Assembly: GCF_026151205.1 (NCBI RefSeq)
Contig: NC_087073.1
Coordinates: forward strand, 1,700,001 to 1,764,000
From: Bolinopsis microptera
Taxonomy: Eukaryota; Ctenophora; Tentaculata; Lobata; Bolinopsidae
Length of the DNA: 64,000 nt
Direction of reading: 5' to 3'
The notes beneath the pieces are model-generated. The model saw only the letters and a program-made list of their open reading frames with translations. It was not told where the DNA came from and ran no database searches. The position numbers and the translations under genes are program-made. Of the stretch, positions 45,901 to 58,000 are shown in pieces (position 1 is the stretch's first letter; every line of letters begins with the position of its first letter).

Positions 45901-47637
45901 GGATGGCCGTCTGTTATTCTCCTCGCAGTGTGTGACGCTGATTATATGTAAGTGCTATTTTCACATGTCATCTTTAAAAAAATGGTTCAACTTAAATGCT
46001 AGTGTAGTGAAGAACATTGTCACTTCTCCTCTTCAACCAAGATTATGTAGCCAGATTCCTACTAACTTATTGAAATGAGATATGTAATCTTAAAACAATA
46101 TCATATGTACCGCTCATGAATATCGTTTTTTGCATGCTTTCAATAAAAATTGCTGCATTCTGCAAAAAACAGGAATGGGTAGATTGGAGTTAAAACTTGC
46201 GAGGATTGCGGGCGATCTATGAGAGATGTAAGTTAAATGCTAACATCATTCTCTAACTTCTTTACTACAATTACTTATTCAGAATCCGTCATTTTAACGT
46301 TGGAAGCTTTGGCGGTCGATCAGACGGAGGAATCTGGTCAGAGGACAGACTGGGACGAGGACTGGCCTCCGGAGAATTCCTAGAACGGGGTTTTATACCT
46401 GCTGCTGAGATTCTGCCGAATGATGATCAGGTAAGAACTGATGATAATATGCGAACACTCGTGAATACCAAATGCTCGAGGCTTCATTAACTCAGTAAAT
46501 ACTTTACCCGGAATCCCAGCCCTTGAACATGATTACCGTTTTAACAATGGAACAGGGTGTGTTCATAGAAAGATTTAATTTAACCCCGCTTTCGGACTTT
46601 GATGGGGGGCCTTGATTGGAGAGTGGTTCTGGGCGCTAAAAACAGCGCCATTGGTCTGCATCCTTTAGGACATAAAAATATGAGCTTATATGTTATCTAG
46701 GCTGTAAGATACTTAATTAATATAATGTTTACGTCTTCTTTTCAGGAGCGACTTGGTAGAGTCAATTACTACATTGTCGGTGACGATGCCTTTCCCCTTC
46801 ATGCTCATTGTATGAAGCCGTACAGGGGGAAGGTGTCAAAATCTCAGCGGATGACAAACTATAGGTTATCCAGGTACTGGAACGTCACGAATTAAATAAA
46901 TAAATAAATTGTAGCCTCGACAATTCAGAAAACTACATCTAATTAGATTAGACAGTCATGATTGTTTTTGTATGAATTGATCAAGAATTACCGTTTGTGC
47001 TCTTTGAGCTGTTTTCCTGTATTTTCCTGTAAAGTGATCATCGCAAAACTGAAAACTTTTGTAGAACCTTATGTAGATTGAATTGTACACTGTTTCAGAG
47101 GCAGGATGGTCATAGAGTGCGTCTTCGGACACCTATCAAGGAAATGGAAGATCCTGAGTCACCTGACCACAAATGAGGAGGTGACTAGGCTGATTCTGAA
47201 AAGCTGTGTGCATCTGCACAATTTCTTGCGGATATCACGCTTGGACGACGCAGACGAGTAAGTAAGATTCAGTCTCCTCCTCATGACTCGAATTTGTTAA
47301 AACTGGGTCAGTTATTTAGTGAAGAATGTTTACCGTTAAATTGTGGCTGTTGTCTGTGACATCGTTTCCAAGTGGGGAACATGGTTTATTTTTAATTAAT
47401 TTTATCATAAGAACAGGTCCAGCTAGTCCAGCTTTATTATTAATTGTATATGATGCAGAGTCTGTGAAAACTGTTCATTTCAGGCTGGAACTGATTGAAA
47501 ACCCTCCTTCGGAGCTCTTCGGACGCAGCTTGTCCCTCGACGATTCTCCTAACCATCTTGTGGATTCTGGGGAGAGGACAAGGACAAGATTGCACTATTA
47601 TTTTAATTATGTCAACCCGATTGAGATCCAGAGATAA
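42962..47637 (+). CDS. PIF/Harbinger-type (HARBI1-like) transposase, ten exons
   Basis: Exons 42962-43074, 43212-43310, 44553-44684, 44942-45026, 45148-45268, 45830-45947, 46283-46430, 46746-46873, 47099-47257 and 47484-47637 join in phase to a 418-residue open frame. DDE_Tnp_4 landmarks appear in order: Arg-rich N-terminus and RKEFGAYN; FGMTRSEYHSLF; the helix-turn-helix-like YLKSGCAQGYLANQFVLSR; PRSTECWKKIAQRFHERW; AVDGKHCF (D187); NVGSFGGRSDGGIW (D237); YYIVGDDAFPLHAHCMKPY (D285); RMVIECVFGHLSRKW (E321); LHNFL; LHYYFNYV. D187, D285 and E321 are the likely catalytic triad, with 35 residues between the last two. All borders are GT-AG except the first intron, where only a GC donor (AAG|GCGAGT) fits. 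The start is one of two in-frame ATGs six bases apart. No Myb-like partner protein was found. It may be a transposase or a domesticated one. Confidence 0.87.
43311..44552 (+). other. Intron 2 of the transposase with an unexplained open block
   Basis: Inside this 1.2-kb intron, 43892-44074 encodes a protein-like stretch (VYDSTGMTNVIVAGKRTQVP and following) after a TTGGTTACAG. It does not match the transposase family and breaks phase if inserted, so it may be a fragment of another gene. A 14-bp inverted pair ACACGGTCGCAGAA/TTCTGCGATCGTGT lies at about 44306-44359. GGGGGTGTCCTGTCC at 43589 recalls the 35.3-kb element ends. Confidence 0.4.
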
Positions 47638-48690
47638 GTTATGGCTTCCCATCTTAGACCACAACTCAGCTCTTTATCTGCATAAAAGAAACACCACCCG
47701 CCAGATTAAATTCACTTAAATTCCATCATTTGTATTAGGTCAATGAAACTGCATACATAACAAGCTTAGACATTTCCTCGAATACACCTGGAAAAAAAAT
47801 GGATGTATACTTTTGGAAGTACATAGAATCTCCTGGGAGACCCTATAAAAAATCTTCGCATTTTTCTATTGGCGTTTTTATAAAACCTGATAAATAGAGC
47901 TCCTGATCAACGATACTCATCGTTTTAGCATCCAATCCTCTCAGAATGGTAAGAATTTGAATTTTAGAGTTGCTTTTAAAGGGTTCTAAAACTTAACTCA
48001 CTTCAAATTTAAGCAAATATATGGCCTGATATGTGCTCAGTATTTTGTTACACGTGTAATTGTATTTGTAACACGTGTATTTTTAAAGATTGGTAATTTT
48101 ACACTTGTAATTATTTTTGTAATACGTGCATGTATTGTTTTGACTAACACGTGTACTTTTCTAGAACGTGTTTTTTAAATGTCCTCCGCAAGTGACAAGC
48201 AGTCCACACGGCCAATGTTGCGTGAACTGCTGTCTGCTACGGTGATCTTATTCACACAAAAGGAATAAACTAAGAATAATGTTCATTTATTTATCATACT
48301 GTGCTATGTTTTCACGTATTTGGTTTAATATCTTTATCTGCCTAAAAGAATTGTGTTATCATTAAGTCATCAAGCTTCGTAAACTCTACATTTTCAATAG
48401 CTGTGGGTTAAACAAGTTTCGCCATATTTCAGTCACCGTTAATCTTGTTATCATTATATCTGGTGTTTTTTTAACCGAACCAATGCATCATATTCCAGTC
48501 CCGCCAAATTGTGGCAAATACTGGCAAATTTTTAAAAATTTTCTAATTTGCCGCAGACGCGATTACTGAAACCTTATGAAAGCTTTCGGCGCGGCTGACA
48601 TTGTCATGCTTTCAGGCGCGCGACGTTTCAGGCGCGCGACGTTTCAGGCGCGCTACGTTTCAATTTCACTCGTAGGTGGGCACACCACTG
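47638..48690 (+). mobile_element. 3' flank and right terminus of the Harbinger element
   Basis: Non-coding sequence from the transposase stop to the terminus GGGCACACCACTG, followed by TAA (a TWA target, as in PIF/Harbinger). Three tandem copies of CAGGCGCGCGACGTTT-like sequence lie just inside the end (48614-48660). Repeats of ACACGTGTATTT occur at about 48050-48155. No matching left terminus was found 5' of the gene, so the element looks one-ended here. Confidence 0.72.
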
Positions 48691-49270
48691 TAATTATAGT
48701 CTAAAACAATTTATTGCGCTGGTCTGTGAATTGTACTGGTTGGTAAAATAGCCAAGAGCTTGCTGAAACCATGCAAACGCCCCCGTAGGTATAGTGGTTG
48801 TATGTGAAGACATGTACCACGAGATCAAGTTCAACAATAATCTCACGAAAAGAGAGATAAAACATACCAATACCATTATCAATGACACTGGCTGAATCAA
48901 ATTATTATATGGCCATTTGTATGTCAAACAATACGAAAAAATAAAAGTTTGGCAAGGAATAAGTTTTGGGCCAGCAAGTTGCAAGTGCGAATTGGTAATC
49001 AGAACTAATGGTGCAAATAATCATACGATAATTGATATGGTATAGTCGGTTAAATTGATCGACTACAGTATATATGATATAGTACATGACAGTAATTTTG
49101 TATCAAGACACTTATACATATTACTTCGAAGTATTCCAACAGCTACATTGTTACACACGTGCAACCAGCCAATTGCAGGAAGCCGAAGGATTTATTTTGG
49201 CCAGTGACTGTTAAACTTAAAGTAGTGTGTACCATACTTACTTCGCCCGAGACTGCTGCAATGTGCAGCT
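48691..49270. other. Gene-free stretch
   Basis: AT-rich; small minus-strand ORFs without domains. Nothing supported. Confidence 0.4.
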
Positions 49271-49462
49271 CCTCATTTAACCCTCACACCCGATTTCCCG
49301 AGTATTCGGCTGAGTATACCGGGGGGCTGCATAGACCACTCAGGATCCTTAGCTGAACGTCAACGACGCTTACCCCACAACCAGGCAGACAGTGGGATTC
49401 GAACTCGCAACCTCGCGGTTGCAAAGCTGGTGTTCTAACCAACTGCGCTACCTCTCCGTTGC
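49271..49462 (-). mobile_element. tRNA-derived SINE with a different head
   Basis: On the minus strand the head reads GAGGTAGCGCAGTTGG (A box) and GCGAGTTCGAATCCCACTG (B box), far more tRNA-like than the 41.6-kb copies. The body (AGCGTCGTTGACGTTCAGCT, GGTCTATGCAGCC) and tail (GTGAGGGTTAAATGAG) are the same as in those copies. This points to head exchange between SINE families that share a central domain. Confidence 0.88.
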
Positions 49463-51149
49463 GAGAAAGGAGCCTTCCCCTCATTTCCAAATATAGTCAT
49501 TTGTGACGTCATAACCATAGTAACGCCATAACCATAGTAACGCCTAGCGATACATAATAGCGACGCGCATGTTATTTTGATATTCGTTTGTTTTATTTGC
49601 TGCGCGGTGTAAATATTTATTTTGACCAGTTATTTAGTCATAACTTTTTATAGGAACCTGCGCTAGGTTTCGCTTTTCTTGCGACATCCGATTTGGCGTT
49701 TTTCCTATCGGATGGTATATAATTTGGCCACAGCGCAAATATCGCACGATAATCTTATTCCTATGAACAGCTTGAGCCGGGGAGATCTAATCTTGTATGA
49801 GTTTTGAGTTTGAATTGATAACACTTATTATATATATTATTTTTTGAGTAAACATTGGCTGGTACTTCGGGCCGGTCCCCAACAAAAAAAAAAAAAAAAA
49901 TACATGGCTTATATCAAACAGGGCAATTGCTACGACAAAATTAACCGGACAAATGTAACCGTCGAGACAATTTCTGGAACTGGTCCAAGTAATGTAAGAG
50001 TTTAAGTAATGTAAGCAGTGTGCTGGAGTTTTGCCAGCGCCTGCAGTAAGACCGATACGTAGATCAAGTGTATTTACAGTTCTTACGTTAAGCCATAGGT
50101 CACGTGACATTTTTTACCAATGCGCGTCGTAGTAGTTAGTCACGTGATACACGTCATCAAAACACGTGACAGTGCGCGGTTGAAATTCTCATGGAATATC
50201 AAAACAAAACAAATCTTGTTGAGCCAAATTAGCGGGGCGGGATTATAGAAGCTGTGCCGGGGTTATCTATTCAGCGGGAAAAAACTAACAGCGGGAGCCG
50301 GGATTATCAGAATCTATCTAGCGGGAGCCGGGATTATCAGAATCTTATTCTAACCCGGAGGGGTTTATAAAACAGCTTTTAGTCTTACTAATACTATACT
50401 TTGAGTGTTTTGTTTTCACATTTAATGTGCAGCTGTGACTTGCTTTCAGTTGATTCGCATTGTACTCAAAAGCCAATTTCATCAAACAACATTGGCGACA
50501 TACATTTTGTGCTTCAACTTCAAGTTTGACATAAACAGAAATATTTGTTGTTTGAATTCTGAATGTCTCGCATAGTCGCATTGTCTATTTGTTATCAGCG
50601 GTGAGGAACGTTGTTTGCAGTCGAGCAGTCGTGTGGTGTCTGGACATGCTGCTGGTGTCACTGTCACCCTCCAACACGTGCCACTATAACCACTCACTAC
50701 TGAATCAACCACCGGCTTTACGCAAAAATACTTTTTAAAAGATTTTAAATATAAACGTGCTGCATGTTGTCACTAGTGACATGACAACCACTGTCATCTG
50801 TCATCATTACCACAACTAAGAACATTTTATGGTGGACACTAAAACTCAAATAACTAACAGGATGTTGAAACGAGAATCAAAATAATAAGAAGTCTAAAAA
50901 AGTGAGAAAGACTTCAGTAGTGAGTGGTTACTACGGCTTAAAGTCGTAATAACCACTCACTACTGAAGTAGCTATGCAAAATGGTGTTAATGTTATTATT
51001 TGAGCGATCAAAAGGCCAAAGAGAGGCCGCCAAAAGGCCACCTAAAGCTATTTCGTTTGCAAAACATATTTTGTTTTAGAAAGGTAGTGATAAATGTCAA
51101 CGAACGTCAGTCCTACCCAGACTCTTAGTACACGCTTCAGTCCTACTAA
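49463..51149. other. Gene-free stretch with E-boxes and palindromes
   Basis: Contains a TGACGTCA CRE followed by two TAACCATAGTAACGCC units (49503-49545), an A17 run (49885), three CACGTGA E-boxes (50100-50168, one as GTCACGTGAC), two GCGGGAGCCGGGATTATC units (50290-50340) and a 59-bp inverted repeat (50911-50969). Confidence 0.5.
50911..50969. repeat. Inverted repeat with 25-bp arms
   Basis: ACTTCAGTAGTGAGTGGTTA and five more bases pair with AACCACTCACTACTGAAGT across a short loop. A third, unpaired copy of AACCACTCACTACTGA lies at about 50688, making this a fold-back derived from a dispersed unit. Confidence 0.85.
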
Positions 51150-51575
51150 GGGGTCGTTCACATATTACGTAATCAATATTTCGGCAATTTTTACCCCCCT
51201 CTCCGTAATCAACCTTTATCAAGACCGAACCCCCCCTATATTACGTAATCAAGGTTTGACCCCCCCCCCCCCGTAATCAAGACCCAACCCCCCTCCTATA
51301 TTACGTAATCAAGATTAGACACCCCCCCCCCCCATTTTTGAGTTAAACTTTGATGTATAGATACAAGAAATACACATTATTCATTGCTGTCTGAGACTTG
51401 AGAAAATTTTGATTACATAATTAACGAAAATTGTCCAATCGGTATTTCGAAAATCGGTAAAAAATTAAAATTTTGATTACGTAATCAACGACCAAAACCC
51501 CCCCCCCCCCCCCGTAATCAACCGTAAGCATTTGAAACCCCCCCTCGGCTGATTACGTATTATGTGAACGACCCC
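51150..51575. mobile_element. 426-bp Harbinger-type MITE with TAA target duplication
   Basis: Termini GGGGTCGTTCACATATTACG and TACGTATTATGTGAACGACC then CC; TAA flanks each side (51147-51149 and 51576-51578). The interior holds several C runs and TACGTAATCAA phrases. Its termini differ from those of the transposase-bearing element at 43-48.7 kb, so that element is not its obvious parent. Confidence 0.85.
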
Positions 51576-51578
51576 TAA

Positions 51579-53450
51579 GACTCTTAGTACACGCTTCTTT
51601 TCTTCGTCATTCCTTTTACTGGGCAGTTTCTTTTGTTTGAAATTTATTTAAAAGTTAAACAATTCAAATGTCTGCGTATTGTATTAATATATCAAAACAC
51701 ATATTGAAGACGTAGGTCCACTAAAAACATCTCAGCAGATACACTCTCGCGATCTTGCGGCATTCTATCTATTTTTACACCCCCACTCCCAGGGCGTTGT
51801 CTAATATTCACAGTGTTCTGGTTGTGTTGTTTAGTTTAACACATGACTTTTCACCTCTAGTCTTAGTTTTTTGAAATTCACTCAGTTTTACCCAACACCT
51901 CATAATATTAATTAATACCTCATAATTGTTCCATTTAATTATTCCACAACACCTCATAATATGCCGACAGTTTATCCTCCCGGCGACCTCGTATCCTCGA
52001 TTTGATTAATGATCTTTTATTTATTTAATTAAGTATCAGCTGTTGTAGATTTTTGAGACAACTTGATTAATGACTAGGGACATTCTGAGATATTCACTAG
52101 AAATATACACATACTTTATGAGATATTTACTAGAAATATACACATACTTTATGAGATATTCACTAGAAATATACACATACTTTATGAGATATTAGCTAGG
52201 ACTGAATAATTAGCCTGCTTGTTCTATAACCGTGAGATAGATGGGCGTTGCTCGTCATTGTTACCATGGTTACCCATGTCATTGTTACAATTCTTAAGAT
52301 ATTTGGTAGCGATCTGTAAGGAGAAGATATCAAAGTATTAGTATCACCTCAGATCAGCTTAATTTAAATACTACTACTACTACTACTAGTAGTGGTAAAT
52401 AGTACTTATCACAAATATATACCAGTGGGTAGTTTGTTCCTTTGTAAAATCTCTTGTTTAACCATGGTAGCGGATTTTTTGTTTGCACACCTCCATTCTG
52501 CATTCGTTCGATTTCTTGAGCTTTCTAAGTAAGCTCGATATAGGAAGATATAATGTAAATAAGTGGCTCTCAGGCTCAACAAGTAGTAATAGCTCCGCGA
52601 CGTTTGATGAACATATTGGTGGTCAATGGTGATGTGAATTGGGGTGGAGGGGGGGGGGGGTCTGTATGACTAGGATTTGTAGTTAGAACCTCCGTCTGGT
52701 CACTGTAAAGATAATACCACTAGTAACTAGTAACTAGTAACTAGTAACTAGTAACTAGTAACTAGTAACTAGTAACTAGTAACTAGTAACTAGTAACTAG
52801 TAACTAGTAACTAGTAACTAGTAACTAGTAACAAGTAGCTAGTAACTACTACTCTACCACTACTAATCAAGCACGGAATTTACTTTTATGAGCATTTCAA
52901 GCAGTCCATCACTAGATTAAAAGTTAACATGCAATGGTTGTGTTTGTCAGTGTTGAGACTTGAGTCTATGTAAGATATGGTATGAGTTTAGAATTCGTCC
53001 GTTCGAACACGCCAGTTTTACGATTCTTTATTCTATTATCAGACTATATATTATACTATCTTGTTTAATTCCATTGAATATTCATTATTAAATATAATAA
53101 ATAGCAAGCACACTTTTGATAACAAGACACAAGTACTTGTTAAGTAGAAGCTACTGTACTTTTAATGTAAACTAATGTCACAGCAGCACATGGCATTGAA
53201 TTATTGTGTTTGATTATTGGTTGCTAACGTACTGATCAGCAGAAATATAGCAGCTTTACACTATTTTACACAATACACATCCCAGGTCCTAGTCACACAA
53301 ACACCATTTATTTGGAAGTTGTAATCTAATGACACTCGTTATCGTATTATGAGTGACGTTAAATGCTAATAACCCTCGTCGCTAAATACACAGAGCTCTT
53401 ACTAGGGTCATTACAATTGCCATCAACATTTCTCGGATAAATAGCGAAAG
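51579..53450. other. Gene-free stretch with short arrays
   Basis: Includes three units of GAGATATTCACTAGAAATAT (52087-52190), a CTAGTAAC 8-mer repeated about 15 times (52719-52845), an ACT run (52371-52387) and a G run (52651-52661). No exon supported. Confidence 0.55.
52719..52845. repeat. CTAGTAAC octamer microsatellite
   Basis: About 15 perfect copies of the 8-bp unit, decaying at the right edge. Confidence 0.95.
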
Positions 53451-54979
53451 CAGCTCCCCCTCCTCCTACTCTACCTCCTCCTTCTCCCCCCTCCTCCTAC
53501 TCCCCCTCCTCCTACTCCCCATCCTCCTACTCCCCTCCTCATACTCTACCTCCTCCAACTCCCCCTCCTCCTACTCCCCCTCCTCCTACTCCCCCTCCTC
53601 CTCCTCCTCCTCCTCCTTCTCCCATCTCCTCCTACTCCCCCTCCTCCTACTCCTCCTAATCCCACTCCACATCCTCCTACTCCCCCTCCTCCAACTCCCA
53701 TCTCATCCTAATTCCACCTCCTACTCCCCCTCCTCCTAATCCCCCCTCCTCCTACTCCCCCTCCTCCTACTCCCCCTCCTCCTACTCCCCTCTCCTACCC
53801 CACCTCCTCCTACTCCCCCCTCCTCCTACTCCCCTCTCCTACCCCCACCTCCTCCTACTCCCCCCTCCTCCTCCTCCTCCTCCTCCTCCTACTCCCCCTC
53901 CTCCTACTCCCCTCTCCTACCCCACCTCCTCCTACTCCCCCTCCTCCTCCTCCTCCTCCTCCTACTCCCCCTCCTCCTACTCCCCTCTCCTACCCCACCT
54001 CCTCCTACTCCCCCCTCCTCCTCCTCCTCCTACTCCCCCTCCTCTTACTCCCCTCTCCTACCCCCACCTCCTACTCCCCCCTCCTCCTCCTCCTCCTCCT
54101 CCTACTCCCCCTCCTCCTACTCCCCTCTCCTACTCCCACCTCCTCCTCCTCCTCCTCCTCCTACTCCCCCTCCTCCTACTCCCCTCTCCTACTCCCCCCT
54201 CCTCCTACTCCCCCCCCTCCTCCTACTCCCCCTCCTCCTACTCCCTCTCCTCCTACTCCCCTCTCCTACCCCACCTCCTCCTACTCCCCCCTCCTCCTAC
54301 TCCCCTCTCCTACCCCCACCTCCTCCTACTCCCCCCTCCTCCTCCTCCTCCTCCTCCTCCTACTCCCCCTCCTCCTACTCCCCTCTCCTACCCCACCTCC
54401 TCCTACTCCCCCTCCTCCTCCTCCTCCTCCTCCTACTCCCCCTCCTCCTACTCCCCTCTCCTACCCCACCTCCTCCTACTCCCCCCTCCTCCTCCTCCTC
54501 CTACTCCCCCTCCTCTTACTCCCCTCTCCTACCCCCACCTCCTACTCCCCCCTCCTCCTCCTCCTCCTCCTCCTACTCCCCCTCCTCCTACTCCCCTCTC
54601 CTACTCCCACCTCCTCCTCCTCCTCCTCCTCCTACTCCCCCTCCTCCTACTCCCCTCTCCTACTCCCCCCTCCTCCTACTCCCCCTCCTCCTCCTCCTCC
54701 TCCTCCTCCTACTCCCCCTCCTCCTACTCCCCTCTCCTACCCCCCATCCTCATACTCTCCCCTCCTCCTACTCCTCCTCCTCCTACTCCCCCTCCTTCTA
54801 CTCCCCTCTCCTACCCCCACCTTCTCCTACTCCCCCTCCTCCTACTCCCACCTCCTCCTACTCCCCCTCCTCCTCCTCCTCCTCCTCCTACTCCCCCTCC
54901 TCCTACTCCCCTCTCCTACCCCCCATCCTCATACTCTCCCTTCCTCCTACTCCCCCCTCCTCCTACTCCCACCTCCCCC
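53451..54979 (-). repeat. 1.5-kb polypyrimidine minisatellite
   Basis: CTCCTCCTACTCCCC-type units with no G across about 1.5 kb. A block of about 370 bp at about 53813 is repeated at about 54288, so a higher-order unit of about 475 bp was duplicated. It ends about 40 bp before the first EF-hand exon. The complementary strand is a polypurine tract capable of triplex formation. Confidence 0.95.
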
Positions 54980-55022
54980 ACATGATATTATATTGTAATA
55001 CACCTCAATATCCCAGGAGAAT

Positions 55023-58000
55023 ATGACTCTACAGAAGAGTTCATCAAATAACGGGGTGGACGACAACAGCCGGGCTCTAGCTGCCGAGATCAGGTTTGTT
55101 CTGCCGAGATCAGATTTGTTTAAATTTCCAGAACAACTATAACCAAACTGCTGCAAATCTGCCTCAAGGGAATCGTTAAAGCTTATCTACCATTGAAACA
55201 AACTTCAAACGATCTCTATTCACAGGAAAGCACAGGACCCCTTCAATTTCGAGTCAGTGCGACTGTTCCAGCGAGTGTTCGACAGCGAGTGCCTGGACGA
55301 TGAGCGAGTGCTGACATTTAACGCTGCTGTTGCACTCCTCACCAAGCTGGACTTCAAGTTTTACGGAGACGCCAAGTACCCGCTGTCTCATTACCTCCGG
55401 GAAATTGTGGGATCATGTGCTACTGTTACCTTCCCTAACTTCGTTCAGGTAAACATGTGCTACTGTTACCTTCCCTAACTTTGTTCAGGTAAACATGTGC
55501 TACTGTTACCTTCCCTAACTTCGTTCAGGTAAACATGTGCTACTGTTACCTTCCCTAACTTCGTTCAGGTAAACATGTGCTACTGTTACCTTCCCTAACT
55601 TCGTTCAGGTAAACATATGTTAATGTTACCTTCCCTAACTTTGTTCAGGTAAACATGTGCTACTGTTACCTTCCCTAACTTCGTTCAGGTAAACATGTGC
55701 TACTGTTACCTTCCCTAACTTCGTTCAGGTAAACATGTGCTACTGTTACCTTCCCTAACTTCGTTCAGGTAAACATGTGCTACTGTTACCTTCCCTAACT
55801 TCGTTCAGGTAAACATGTGCTACTGTTACCTTCCCTAACTTCGTTCAGGTAAACATGTGCTACTGTTACCTTCCCTAACTTCGTTCAGGTAAACATATAC
55901 AACTGTTACCTTCCCTAACTTCGTTCAGGTAAACATGTGCTACTGTTACCTTCCCTAACTTCGTTCAGGTAAACATATACAACTGTTACCTTCCCTAACT
56001 TCGTTCAGGTAAACATGTACAACTGTTACCTTCCCTAACTTTGTTCAGGTAAACATGTGCTACTGTTACCTTCCCTAACTTTGTTCAGGTAAACATGTAC
56101 AACTGTTACCTTCCCTAACTTCGTTCAGGTAAACATGTACAACTGTTACCTTCCCTAACTTCGTTCAGGTAAACATGTGCTACTGTTACCTTCCCTAACT
56201 TTGTTCAGGTAAACATGTGCTACTGTTACCTTCCCTAACTTTGTTCAGGTAAACATGTACTACTGTTACCTTCCCTAACTTCGTTCAGGTAAACATGTGC
56301 TACTGTTACCTTCCCTAACTTCGTTCAGGTAAACATGTGCTACTGTTACCTTCCCTAACTTTGTTCAGGTAAACATGTACTACTGTTACCTTCCCTAACT
56401 TCGTTCAGGTAAACATATACAACTGTTACCTTCCCTAACTTCGTTCAGGTAAACATGTACTACTGTTACCTTCCCTAACTTCGTTCAGGTAAACATATAC
56501 AACTGTTACCTTCCCTAACTTTGTTCAGGTAAACATGTGCAACTGTTACCTTCCCTAACTTTGTTCAGGTAAACATGTATTACTGTTACCTTCCCTAACT
56601 TTGTTCAGGTAAACATGTACAACTGTTACCTTCCCTAACTTCGTTCAGGTAAACATATGCGCATGTGAACGTAAACATCATTGTGGTTGTACTGAGTAAT
56701 ATGACTCTGCTAAATAATAATATGACTATGCTAAATAATAATATGAGTATGACTATGCTAGATAATAATATGACTAATGACTATGCTAGATAATAATATG
56801 ACTAATGACTATGCTAGATAATAATATGACTATGCTAGATAATAATATGACTAATGACTATGCTAGATAATAATATGACTAATGACTATGCTAGATAATA
56901 ATATGACTATGCTAGATAATAATATGACTATGCTAGATAATAATATGACTAATGACTATGCTAGATAATAATATGACTATGCTAGATAATAATATGACTA
57001 ATGACTATGCTAGATAATAATATGACTATGCTAGATAATAATATGACTAATGACTATGCTAGATAATAATATGACTAATGACTATGCTAGATAATAATAT
57101 GACTAATGACTATGCTAGATAATAATATGACTATGCTAGATAATAATATGACTAATGACTATGCTAGATAATAATATGACTATGCTAGATAATAATATGA
57201 CTAATGACTATGCTAGCTAATAATATGACTAATGACTATGCTAGATAATAATATGACTAATGACTATGCTAGATAATAATATGACTAATGACTATGCAAG
57301 ATAATAATATGACTAATGACTATGCTAAATAATAATATGACTAATGACTATGCTAGATAATAATATGACTAATGACTATGCTAGATAATAATATGACTAA
57401 TGACTATGCTAGATAATAATATGATTAATGACTAGGCTAGATAATAATATGACTAATGACTATGCTAGATAATAATATGACTAATGACTATGCTAGATAA
57501 TAATATGACTAATGACTATGCTAGATAATAATATGACTGATGACTATGCTAGATAATAATATGACTAATGACTATGCTAGATAATAATATGACTAATGAC
57601 TATGCTAGATAATAATATGACTATGCTAGATAATAATATGACTAATGACTATGCTAGATAATAATATGACTGATGACTATGCTAGATAATAATATGACTA
57701 ATGACTATGCTAGATAATAATATGACTAATGACTATGCTAGATAATAATATGACTATGCTAGATAATAATATGACTAATGACTATGCTAAATAATAATAT
57801 GACTAATGACTATGCTAGATAATAATATGACTAATGACTATGCTAGATAACAATATGACTAATGACTATGCTAGATAATAATATGACTAATGACTATGCT
57901 AGTTAATAATATGACTAATGACCATGCAAGATAATAATATGACTAATGACTATGCTAGATAATAATATGACTAATGACTATGCTAGATAATAATATGGCT

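Noticed and set aside
49284-49490. 68-codon minus ORF, or a functional tRNA gene at the SINE head
   Set aside because: The anticodon arm does not pair and the sequence continues into a SINE body.
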